A stretch of 37,966 bases of DNA, taken from positions 1 to 37,966 of IMG/VR virus record IMGVR_UViG_3300028416_000035; one strand, given 5' to 3'. Position 1 is the stretch's first letter. Each line of letters opens with the position of its first letter. Position numbers and translations under genes: made by a program. The notes beneath the pieces were generated by a model. That model saw only the letters and a program-made list of their open reading frames with translations. It was not told the DNA's origin and ran no database searches. This document shows, piece after piece, positions 31,744 through 37,966 of the stretch. The stretch is from a virus.

Positions 31744-33059
31744 AAAAATTATGTGTAGTTAGCTGTCCTATAGCAACACGGTCTGGTTATGGTGCTAGAA
31801 GTCGTGATTTCGTAAGGGCATTAATTGAAGCAAAGCCGGATTGGGATATCAAAATATTATCACAGCGTTGGGGTCAATGTGCTATGGATGCGTTGGGTGA
31901 AGATGATGATGACTTGATACGTAGAGTACTTGTTTCAAATCTTAATCAAAAACCCAATGTATGGATACAGATTACAGTTCCAAATGAATTTCAAGCAGTT
32001 GGTGATTTTAACATAGGTGTAACCGCAGGTGTAGAAACAACTATAATGCCAGCCGACTGTTTAGAGGGTATAAATAGGATGGATTTAACCTTAGTATCAT
32101 CAACATTTACAAAAACTGTAATAGAAAATACAGTATTTGATAAAAAGGATAGTAATACTGGTCAAATTCTCGGACAAGTTAAATGCCAAAAGCCAGTTGA
32201 AGTTTTATTTGAGGGTCTAGATTTGGAAGTTTATAATAATAAAGCTCAGATTGAGCCAAGAATAAAAGAAGTATTCAAAAACATTAAAGAAAAGTTCTGT
32301 TATCTTTTTGTTGGTCATTGGCTAAGTGGCGAATTTAAACAAGATAGAAAAAATGTTAGTGGGTTAATTCATACATTTTTAGAAACATTCAAAAACAAAC
32401 CAAACCCACCGGCATTAATACTTAAAACAAATGGGGCATCTACATCTGTAGTGGATAGGGTTGATATCAAACGTAAAATACAAAGTATAAAGGACTCTAT
32501 AGATGCTAAATCGTTACCAAACATCTACTTACTACATTCCACACTTAATGACTGGGAAGTGAATTCATTATACAATCACCCGAAGGTTAAATGTCATATA
32601 TCATTTACAAGGGGTGAGGGTTTTGGTAGACCATTGTTAGAAGCTAGTTTAAGTGGAAAGCCTATGATTGTAAGTGGGTGGTCTGGTCAGATGGATTTTA
32701 TAAATCCAAAGTATGTAACAACGCTTGGTGGTAAATTGGAAAATGTACACAAATCAGCAGCTAATCAGTTTTTACTTAAAGAAGCTATGTGGTTTAGTGT
32801 TGATTATGATGAAGCATCTGTTGTGATGAAAGATATCAAAAAGAATTATGTTGATTATTTGAAACGTTCTAAAACCCATACAAACTACACTGCTGATAAC
32901 TTTTCGTTTGATAAAATGGTTGAACGTATTAGTGAACTATTGGGAACTGAAGTGGTTGGTTCGAAACCAATGTCAGTAGGTTTGAAACTGCCAAAATTAA
33001 AAAAGGTAGGTACGCAAGAACCTCCTAAATTAAAACTACCAAAATTAAAAAAGGTTTAA
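31731..33059 (+). CDS. GT4-family glycosyltransferase 2 with basic C-terminal repeats
   Basis: This 442-residue GT-B enzyme begins at ATG 31731, 13 nt inside the previous gene. CVVSCPIATRSGYGARSRDF begins the acceptor domain. YLFVGHWLSGEFKQDRKN opens the donor domain, and TRGEGFGRPLLEASLSGKPM carries E-x7-E. Its last 27 residues hold two copies of KLPKLKKV separated by GTQEPPKLK, a basic tail unlike the rest. TAA at 33057 is followed, in the same frame, by one codon and then the GTG start of the next ORF, so the two frames are separated by little more than a stop. Confidence 0.85.
   Translation: MQDLKKLCVVSCPIATRSGYGARSRDFVRALIEAKPDWDIKILSQRWGQCAMDALGEDDDDLIRRVLVSNLNQKPNVWIQITVPNEFQAVGDFNIGVTAGVETTIMPADCLEGINRMDLTLVSSTFTKTVIENTVFDKKDSNTGQILGQVKCQKPVEVLFEGLDLEVYNNKAQIEPRIKEVFKNIKEKFCYLFVGHWLSGEFKQDRKNVSGLIHTFLETFKNKPNPPALILKTNGASTSVVDRVDIKRKIQSIKDSIDAKSLPNIYLLHSTLNDWEVNSLYNHPKVKCHISFTRGEGFGRPLLEASLSGKPMIVSGWSGQMDFINPKYVTTLGGKLENVHKSAANQFLLKEAMWFSVDYDEASVVMKDIKKNYVDYLKRSKTHTNYTADNFSFDKMVERISELLGTEVVGSKPMSVGLKLPKLKKVGTQEPPKLKLPKLKKV
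32985..33056 (+). repeat. 24-bp direct repeat at the 3' end of glycosyltransferase 2
   Basis: Bases 32985-33008 and 33033-33056 differ at two of 24 positions (G/A at the sixth base and A/T at the last). Both encode KLPKLKKV. They are 48 nt apart start to start, a multiple of three, which fits an in-frame duplication. Confidence 0.85.
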
Positions 33060-33062
33060 AAG

Positions 33063-33518
33063 GTGGATTACTATAATGTACATCTAAGAAAAACATCAGA
33101 CCCTAAGATTGTAACTTTTAATAAGTTGGAACGTGGTATGGTTGTAAAAATACGTTATAAGAAAGCTAGTGGCACTAATGAATATATTTTATTAGTGCTA
33201 CAACCTTTCTGGGAAGGTAAATTACACGCACTATCTCTAAACAACATACAACCACAAAAAGTTTTGGAAATAGCAAAAAACTATAAAGAAATTTTAGCAG
33301 AATCAACAAGGGTTAGGAAATTAGATTTAGCAAAAGTAAATGTTACAAATACCACTTCAAAGGTATTTTATACATCAGAAATAAAAAATGATAAAAATCT
33401 AAAAGTTGGATATAGAATATTTGATGTTAAAAAAATTCAATCAATACGTGTTGTTAATTATGATTGGGGCAAATACGATAGGATAAAGCCGGAAGCAGAA
33501 CGAAATAAAGATAAATAA
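33063..33518 (+). CDS. Small protein of unknown function (151 aa), GTG start
   Basis: This 151-residue product starts at GTG 33063, giving MDYYNVHLRKTSDPKIVTFN; the next in-frame Met is residue 26 (GMVVKIRYK). LERGMVVKIRYKKASGTNEY then ILLVLQP looks like a small barrel (KOW/SH3-like) domain. The middle and the C-terminal TSEIKNDKNLKVGYRIFDVK are strand-rich too. Charge is basic. It is in the same frame as glycosyltransferase 2, separated only by TAA AAG, and its stop touches the start of the next gene. Such barrel proteins occur in large marine phages, but I know of no assigned role. An 11-bp inverted repeat lies inside it. Confidence 0.6.
   Translation: MDYYNVHLRKTSDPKIVTFNKLERGMVVKIRYKKASGTNEYILLVLQPFWEGKLHALSLNNIQPQKVLEIAKNYKEILAESTRVRKLDLAKVNVTNTTSKVFYTSEIKNDKNLKVGYRIFDVKKIQSIRVVNYDWGKYDRIKPEAERNKDK
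33169..33201 (+). repeat. 11-bp inverted repeat inside the 151-aa gene
   Basis: GTGGCACTAAT (33169-33179) pairs with ATTAGTGCTAC (33191-33201) around an 11-nt A/T loop, with one G-U pair; the central eight bases are exact. It lies near codons 36-46. No T-run follows, so termination is not implied. Confidence 0.7.
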
Positions 33519-34132
33519 TGAAAATAAGTTACGCAGTTACGATATGTAACGAATTGAAAGAGATTCAAAAACTGATACCATTCCTTATTGAAAGAAAGCA
33601 ACCACAAGATGAAATTGTGGTGTTAGTAGATACCGAAAATGGAACAGCAGAAGTGATTGAATATCTTGGAACACTTGAAAGTGAAATCCATATAGTAGGT
33701 GATAAATTCAAAGGTCACTTTGCAGATTGGAAAAACTATCTAACATCACTATGTAGTGGTGATTATATCTTTCAGATAGATGCAGATGAAATACCAGATG
33801 AATCCTTAATGGAAAATATACACGCAATATTAGAGTTAAACAATGTTGATGTAATATTAGTACCCCGTGTAAATAAAGTAATTGGTATTACAGAAGAACA
33901 TATTCGGAAATGGAATTGGAATGTAAATGAGCATGGGTGGGTAAACTGGCCTGACCCACAATGGAGAATTTATAAGAATGTGGATTATATTAAGTGGGAA
34001 AACAAAGTACATGAAAAGTTGGTTGGTTACAAAACTATATCAAATTTACCAATCGATGTTAGCTTTTCATTACATCACATTAAAGATATTGAAAGACAAG
34101 AAAAACAAAATTCCTATTATGATAGCTTGTGA
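33518..34132 (+). CDS. GT2-family glycosyltransferase
   Basis: This 204-residue GT-A enzyme starts MKISYAVTICNELKEIQKLI. QDEIVVLVDTENGTAEVIEY is the nucleotide-binding strand, GHFADWKNYLTSLCSGDYIF follows, and the metal-binding DxD is IDADEIPDESL (about 87-97). The C-terminal half has WPDPQWRIYKNVDYIKWENK then VHEKL, a fold element shared by small GT2 proteins that add sugars to lipid or protein acceptors. The DIERQEKQNSYYDSL terminus suggests it is complete. Its start overlaps the preceding stop by 1 nt. Acceptor unknown; part of the glycan cassette. Confidence 0.85.
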   Translation: MKISYAVTICNELKEIQKLIPFLIERKQPQDEIVVLVDTENGTAEVIEYLGTLESEIHIVGDKFKGHFADWKNYLTSLCSGDYIFQIDADEIPDESLMENIHAILELNNVDVILVPRVNKVIGITEEHIRKWNWNVNEHGWVNWPDPQWRIYKNVDYIKWENKVHEKLVGYKTISNLPIDVSFSLHHIKDIERQEKQNSYYDSL

Positions 34133-34226
34133 TAATATATTTTTTGATAAATCTAAACTAAAACATTTAGGAAAAAATGTAATTATTGGAAAGCTTGTTA
34201 GAATACAAAAGCCATATGAAATATAG
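34119..34226 (+). pseudogene. Remnant of a hexapeptide-repeat acyltransferase N-terminus
   Basis: A 35-codon frame (MIACDNIFFDKSKLKHLGKN followed by VIIGKLVRIQKPYEI) overlaps the GT2 end and the next start. The segment KLKHLGKNVIIGKLVRI is how left-handed beta-helix (colanic acid/NeuD-like) acyltransferases begin before their hexapeptide repeats. Here it stops after one turn, at TAG 34224-34226. The ATG of the next gene is inside its last codons, so a recombination joint probably removed the rest. It may not be translated. Confidence 0.6.
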
Positions 34227-34938
34227 TATACAAACCGTTAGTGACAGTAGTTATTTCCCTTTTTTGAAAATATTCATAAATTCAATTTTACAAAATTGTG
34301 ATATAATTCATATAAATAAAATCTATATCATAGATACAGGTCTTACAAGTCCACAGCTAGATTGGTTATCAAAAAAATCATCAATTATAGAGATTAAAAG
34401 TACGGGATTATCAACTAATTTTAATGGTGGTACTTGGGGTGATGATTGGCAATTAAATGTTAAGGGTAAGACTAAATGGTTATTACAAACTATAAAATCA
34501 GTAGAAGAACCAGTTTTAATGCTTGATAGTGATATGATGATTATGCAGGATTTACATCAACTACTCAATCGTGGTGGTGATATACAAGTATGTGTTAGAA
34601 ATAAACCATCATGCCCATATATCGGCTCTTATTTTTTTAGTATAAATCACAAAAAAAGTATACCATTTATACAAAAATGGATAGAAATAACAAATTTAAG
34701 TAATGAAAAAAAAGCACATGAAAGTCCAGCATTGTGTATGACATTACCTTTATTTAGAAATGATTTACAAATTGTAGAAATAGATGAATTGGAGGTAAAT
34801 TTATGCTCCCCACCATTATATAAACAGACGATAATAGTTCATTTTAAAGGAACTAAATTAGATAGTAATATACATGATGCTATGAATAATCGTTTAATAA
34901 AAAGAGGTTGGTCAAACGAAATAAGAAAATATGTGTAG
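34216..34938 (+). CDS. GT8-like glycosyltransferase
   Basis: ATG 34216 gives 240 residues starting MKYSIQTVSDSSYFPFLKIF. An in-frame TTG at 34186 is unlikely since it overlaps an unrelated remnant frame. The GT-A features are the DxD in VLMLDSDMMIMQDL (about 100-113), then a NKPSCPYIGSYFFSINHKK segment and IIVHFKGTKLD, an H-x-x-G pattern seen in glycogenin/LgtC-type GT8 enzymes. It lies directly downstream of the truncated acyltransferase and overlaps the amidotransferase gene by 8 nt. AT content rises visibly from here on. Acceptor unknown. Confidence 0.75.
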   Translation: MKYSIQTVSDSSYFPFLKIFINSILQNCDIIHINKIYIIDTGLTSPQLDWLSKKSSIIEIKSTGLSTNFNGGTWGDDWQLNVKGKTKWLLQTIKSVEEPVLMLDSDMMIMQDLHQLLNRGGDIQVCVRNKPSCPYIGSYFFSINHKKSIPFIQKWIEITNLSNEKKAHESPALCMTLPLFRNDLQIVEIDELEVNLCSPPLYKQTIIVHFKGTKLDSNIHDAMNNRLIKRGWSNEIRKYV

Positions 34939-36244
34939 TATAGGTGTAACAAATGTAGATAAATCAATATTAGATTCTAATAATTTTTCACAACGTAGGG
35001 GGCCTGATTATACCAATGTTGTAGAAAAAAGTGGTGTGCAATTCATGCACAACCTACTTCATCTTACAGGCCAAAAAACAAATCAACCATTCATAAAAGA
35101 TGATATTTATGTAGTTTTCAATGGTGAAATTTACAATTATCTTGAATTTGGTAATTATAAAACAGATGGTGAATGTTTGATTGATTTGTATCAATTATAT
35201 GGTGATGAATTTACTAAATTACTTGATGGTGAATTTGCATTGTGTTTAGTAGATTTTAATTTAAAAAAACTTTTAATTTCAAACGATACATTCTCATGCA
35301 AGCCGCTATGGTATTCATTTAAAAATAGTAAATTTTGTGTAGGGTCATACGAAAGTCAACTAACTATGTTGGGTTTTGATAGAAATACAAAATTATATGC
35401 TAATAAAACAAAAGTATTTAATTTAAAAACACTTAGTAAAATAAATGAATTTGATAATTTTCAATTTGATTTAAATCAATATAAAACTAATTTTAATGAT
35501 TGGTGTAGTGCATTTACCAATAGTATACAAAAAAGAACTCGTGGGATTCAATATGGTGTATATTTAGGTCTTAGTTCCGGATATGATAGTGGTGCTATAG
35601 CATGTGAATTATTAAAACAAAATATATCATTTAAATCATATACAATAGTAGGTCCTGAAAATCCATCTATTATCAATTCACGTGTTAATTTAATACCAAA
35701 TCATGAAATAATACATCTTACAAAGAATGAATATAATACTACAAAAGATTATATTTTGAGAACCTGTGAGAATTTTTCATACAATGATAAATTTTTAAAT
35801 TACAATATCAAAGGGGATAAGGCGTCGTTTGGATTGGCTTATATTTGCAACAAAGCTAAAAATGAAAATTATAGAATTTATTTATCAGGCCAAGGTGCAG
35901 ATGAAATTATAAGTGATTATGGATTTAATGGAAATAAAATATATGGTCACAGTTCGTTTGGTGGTAGATTTCCAAATAAACTCGATGGATTTTTTCCTTG
36001 GCATAGTTTTTATGATGGTACACAAATTCAATATTTAAATAAAGAAGAATATATAGCAGGTCATTATGGTATTGAGACTAGATATCCATTCTTAGACAAA
36101 TTTTTAGTACAAGAATTTTTATGGTTAAGTTCAGATTTAAAAAATTCAAAATATAAATCTGCTTTAAATCATTATTTAACGATTAATAATTTCCCGTTTG
36201 CTCAGGAAAAAATAGGATTTAATACATTAAAAGGGTTGAGATAA
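34931..36244 (+). CDS. asnB: Asparagine-synthetase-like glutamine amidotransferase
   Basis: This 437-residue two-domain enzyme has an N-terminal class II amidotransferase, with Cys2 as the nucleophile (MCSIGV), QRRGPD (21-26), VVFNGEIYNY (61-70) and KTDGE (77-81). The synthetase domain has a PP-loop LGLSSGYDSGAIA (212-224; the usual SGGxDS is SSGYDS), LSGQGADEI (318-326) and GIETRYPFLD near 380. Standard AsnB has about 550 residues, so this is compact. In phage and bacterial glycan clusters such enzymes may amidate sugars or peptides rather than make asparagine. It overlaps the GT8-like gene by 8 nt. The amidated substrate is not identified. Confidence 0.88.
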   Translation: MCSIGVTNVDKSILDSNNFSQRRGPDYTNVVEKSGVQFMHNLLHLTGQKTNQPFIKDDIYVVFNGEIYNYLEFGNYKTDGECLIDLYQLYGDEFTKLLDGEFALCLVDFNLKKLLISNDTFSCKPLWYSFKNSKFCVGSYESQLTMLGFDRNTKLYANKTKVFNLKTLSKINEFDNFQFDLNQYKTNFNDWCSAFTNSIQKRTRGIQYGVYLGLSSGYDSGAIACELLKQNISFKSYTIVGPENPSIINSRVNLIPNHEIIHLTKNEYNTTKDYILRTCENFSYNDKFLNYNIKGDKASFGLAYICNKAKNENYRIYLSGQGADEIISDYGFNGNKIYGHSSFGGRFPNKLDGFFPWHSFYDGTQIQYLNKEEYIAGHYGIETRYPFLDKFLVQEFLWLSSDLKNSKYKSALNHYLTINNFPFAQEKIGFNTLKGLR

Positions 36245-36249
36245 CAAAT

Positions 36250-36837
36250 ATGAATAAGGAATTAATTTTTAAGAATATACCCGATAAGCGGCAGTATAAA
36301 AACACAACATCTTTAAAGTTTAAAGAAGATTTAATAGATTTCTTCAATGAAACAGCTAATGATTATACAATTTTAGAAGTTGGTACTAATCATGGACATA
36401 CTACACGTATTTTAAGTTTTTTATTTAGAAATGTAATAACTTTAGATTGGCATGAAGAGCCTAATTTGAGAATGGCGAAAGAGTTGTGTAATGATAGAGA
36501 TAATATTACATATATTGAAAAAGATGTATATGCTAGTAGTTGGGATGATTTGAATCTCCCGAAATATAATGTAAGTTTCATAGATTGTGGGCATGAATAT
36601 CATCATGTAATTTCAGATGTTCAAAATTGTGTAACATACGGTGCTAATGAGCAATATTTAATATTCGATGATTATGGTCATCCAACAACGGGAGTTAAAC
36701 AAGCCATATCTGATATATGTGCTAATAATCTTGATTTTAAAATAGTAAAATACATTGGTGAACCAATTGGTAGTGACTGTAGACCTGGTCTTTTATTAAA
36801 AGATTGGGAAGGTGTTATTTGTAAATATGTAAAATAA
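36250..36837 (+). CDS. SAM-dependent methyltransferase, class I
   Basis: This 195-residue product has the SAM-binding motif YTILEVGTNHGHTTRIL (about residues 39-55) and NVITLDWHEEPN for the second strand. NVSFIDCGHEYHHVISDVQN and YLIFDDYGHPTTGVKQA match the later motifs, the arrangement of Methyltransf_24-type small-molecule or sugar methyltransferases. Asp-Asp-Tyr in the last motif could bind a metal, as in catechol-type enzymes. It starts 5 nt after the amidotransferase stop, so the two are presumably co-expressed. It probably methylates the glycan made by the neighbouring enzymes. Confidence 0.8.
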   Translation: MNKELIFKNIPDKRQYKNTTSLKFKEDLIDFFNETANDYTILEVGTNHGHTTRILSFLFRNVITLDWHEEPNLRMAKELCNDRDNITYIEKDVYASSWDDLNLPKYNVSFIDCGHEYHHVISDVQNCVTYGANEQYLIFDDYGHPTTGVKQAISDICANNLDFKIVKYIGEPIGSDCRPGLLLKDWEGVICKYVK

Positions 36838-36847
36838 TTTGTATATT
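36818..36847 (+). promoter_or_regulatory. TATATT-family promoter M8
   Basis: TTTG (36818-36821, in the end of the methyltransferase gene), 20-nt gap, TATATT (36842-36847), and ATG 36853 only 5 nt later. A leaderless or near-leaderless transcript is expected for the glycosyltransferase that follows. Confidence 0.75.
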
Positions 36848-36852
36848 TAATT

Positions 36853-37605
36853 ATGAAAAAGAATATAGTATTTTTTACTTGTATGGATAAAGCACCTGAT
36901 ATATTAGATTATAAGGAGTGGTGTATAAAATCTTGGAAAATTTGGTGTAAAAAACATGATGTTGAAATATTTATACTATCAGATGAATTAAGAGATAAAG
37001 CTATTATGAAACCAACTTGGCAGAGGTGGCATGTTTTTGAAATATTAGATGCTAACAATATAGAATATAATCAAGTTGCATTAGTTGATGTTGATATAAT
37101 GATACATCCGAATGCACCTAATTTCTTTGATGAAACCGATGGTGAATATTCTGGTGTTAATGATGACTTGATGGTAGAATGGGTACATAATAGTATTGTT
37201 GGTTATCAAGATATGTTCCCAAATACAAAGTTTGATTGGACAACCTATATCAACAATGGATTTATTGTACTGTCGCCAAAACACAAAAAATTATGTAAAA
37301 CAATTACGGATTTTTATTATGAAAATGAAAGCGAACTTAGGAATAGACAGCATGTAACTCTTAAAAAAGGTTCAGACCAAACACCCGTAAATTATTTAGT
37401 TAGAAGGGAAGGGTATACAATCAATCATCTTAGTAAAAAGTGGAATTTTACTCAACTACACCAGCGTGGTGTATTACACAATGGGTTGTTTATAGACTGT
37501 GCTTGGATGTGGCATTTTAATGGGTTTGATAAAACTTTAAGAAATAATTTAATGAAACAAACTTGGGGTATTTTAAAACAAAGATTTAATTTAAATGGAA
37601 AGTAA
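36853..37605 (+). CDS. GT-A fold glycosyltransferase
   Basis: This 250-residue protein starts MKKNIVFFTCMDKAPDILDY. The nucleotide-sugar and metal site is VALVDVDIMIHPNAPNFFD (about 76-94; DVD motif). TYINNGFIVLSPKHKKLCK (about 131-149) is the conserved acceptor-side strand of galactosyltransferase-like GT-A enzymes, and GSDQTPVNYLVRREG follows. It has its own promoter M8 with a minimal leader and is 1 nt upstream of another methyltransferase gene. Sugar and acceptor are unknown; it is part of the glycan cassette that runs out of the window. Confidence 0.78.
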   Translation: MKKNIVFFTCMDKAPDILDYKEWCIKSWKIWCKKHDVEIFILSDELRDKAIMKPTWQRWHVFEILDANNIEYNQVALVDVDIMIHPNAPNFFDETDGEYSGVNDDLMVEWVHNSIVGYQDMFPNTKFDWTTYINNGFIVLSPKHKKLCKTITDFYYENESELRNRQHVTLKKGSDQTPVNYLVRREGYTINHLSKKWNFTQLHQRGVLHNGLFIDCAWMWHFNGFDKTLRNNLMKQTWGILKQRFNLNGK

Positions 37606-37606
37606 A

Positions 37607-37966
37607 ATGGAAAATTTGACAGAAAGACAAAAACACGAATTGGATAAGTATTTAAATGTTTATAAACAAGGAACTACATCTACACCTGGTATTTATGGTC
37701 ACAAAAATTGGGGTAGTGGTGTTTATGAATATATTAAGAAAATAAAACCAAACTCTATATTGGATGTTGGTTGTGGGAAAGGTGTTTTTGTGAATGATAT
37801 GGTTTCAAAATTAAATATACCAATAGTTTATGGCACTGATATTGCATCAGTATCAACTAATAATCATATAAAAAATGATAAAATTATATGGTTAGATTGT
37901 ATGGCACATAATCTTGATGTAGGTGATAATATGTTTGAATATGTTGTATCTTTTGATTGCTTAGAG
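37607..37966 (+). CDS. SAM-dependent methyltransferase, 3' end missing
   Basis: The frame is open to the last base of the window (120 codons visible). The SAM motif I is SILDVGCGKGVFVNDM (about residues 49-64), the acidic strand-2 position is in VYGTDIASVS, and EYVVSFDCLE at the very end matches motif IV (F-D-x-V/D-S-x-x-x-x-E). ATG 37607 is 1 nt after the previous stop; an ATG at 37595 in another frame closes after two more codons. A second methyltransferase beside GT genes supports a decorated glycan. The full substrate domain is outside the window. Confidence 0.82.
   Translation, partial: MENLTERQKHELDKYLNVYKQGTTSTPGIYGHKNWGSGVYEYIKKIKPNSILDVGCGKGVFVNDMVSKLNIPIVYGTDIASVSTNNHIKNDKIIWLDCMAHNLDVGDNMFEYVVSFDCLE

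Noticed and set aside
33978-34226. Longer plus-strand frame (82 codons) over the GT2 3' end
   Set aside because: The first part is the wrong frame of the GT2 gene. Only the last 35 codons from ATG 34119 resemble a protein family, and these are reported as a remnant.
1-37966. tRNA genes, CRISPR arrays and insertion sequences
   Set aside because: No cloverleaf with a recognisable TTCGA-type T loop, no spaced short repeats and no transposase or terminal inverted repeats were seen. The only array is the in-frame 45-bp repeat in a tail gene.

Overview
This window is a contiguous, strongly AT-rich, entirely plus-strand stretch of a large tailed-phage genome (T4-like myovirus type). The evidence is a set of T4-type replication genes in compact, often overlapping order: a gp32-like SSB, UvsX/RecA, a FEN-type 5'-3' exonuclease, a gp41/DnaB-like helicase, family-B polymerase gp43, clamp gp45, and clamp loader gp44 plus gp62. 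Before them lie contractile-tail or baseplate-like genes; after them comes a glycosyltransferase cassette. The host is inferred to be a member of Bacteroidota. Promoters fit TTTG-N19/20-TATATT, close to the Bacteroidota -33 TTTG / -7 TAnnTTTG consensus, and almost no start codon has a Shine-Dalgarno sequence.

Layout. (1) 1-5028: tail/baseplate genes, namely the 3' part of a repeat-bearing structural gene, a LysM/gp53-like protein, a hub-like protein and a further structural protein. (2) 5029-8236: small genes of unknown function and an RtcB-type RNA ligase, served by three strong sigma70-like promoters. (3) 8248-12218: an unusual second DNA polymerase (family-A core) with a large D/E-rich protein and small genes. 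(4) 12238-15254: SSB, UvsX and FEN exonuclease; an H-type pseudoknot can be drawn at the start of the SSB gene. (5) 15255-19814: helicase, NrdB, MazG-like, NrdA. (6) 19834-20883: small HTH protein and a Mom-family DNA-modification protein. (7) 20876-25316: GT-B glycosyltransferase, family-B polymerase, sliding clamp. (8) 25323-28886: DUF4338-like protein, gp44, zinc ribbon, gp62, a small protein and an Nmad1-like protein, closed by a strong terminator. (9) 28884-30321: Cas4/AddB-like Fe-S nuclease and a SLOG-like protein. (10) 30355-37966: glycosyltransferases, an asparagine-synthetase-like amidotransferase and methyltransferases, with a remnant of an acyltransferase gene at a mosaic junction and visibly higher AT beyond it.

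How the genes work together. Regions 4-8 would supply a nearly complete replisome plus dNTP synthesis. Mom-like, Nmad1-like and possibly the GT-B protein suggest modified DNA. The window also contains no GATC site that I could find in a line-by-line reading, although very many GAT trinucleotides occur; this suggests strong selection by a GATC-specific host nuclease. The glycan cassette probably decorates virion or host-surface structures.

No tRNA, rRNA, CRISPR array or insertion sequence was recognised. No gene-free stretch exceeds 300 bases. The longest gaps (12124-12305 and 7195-7365) hold promoters, a possible terminator and small ORFs.
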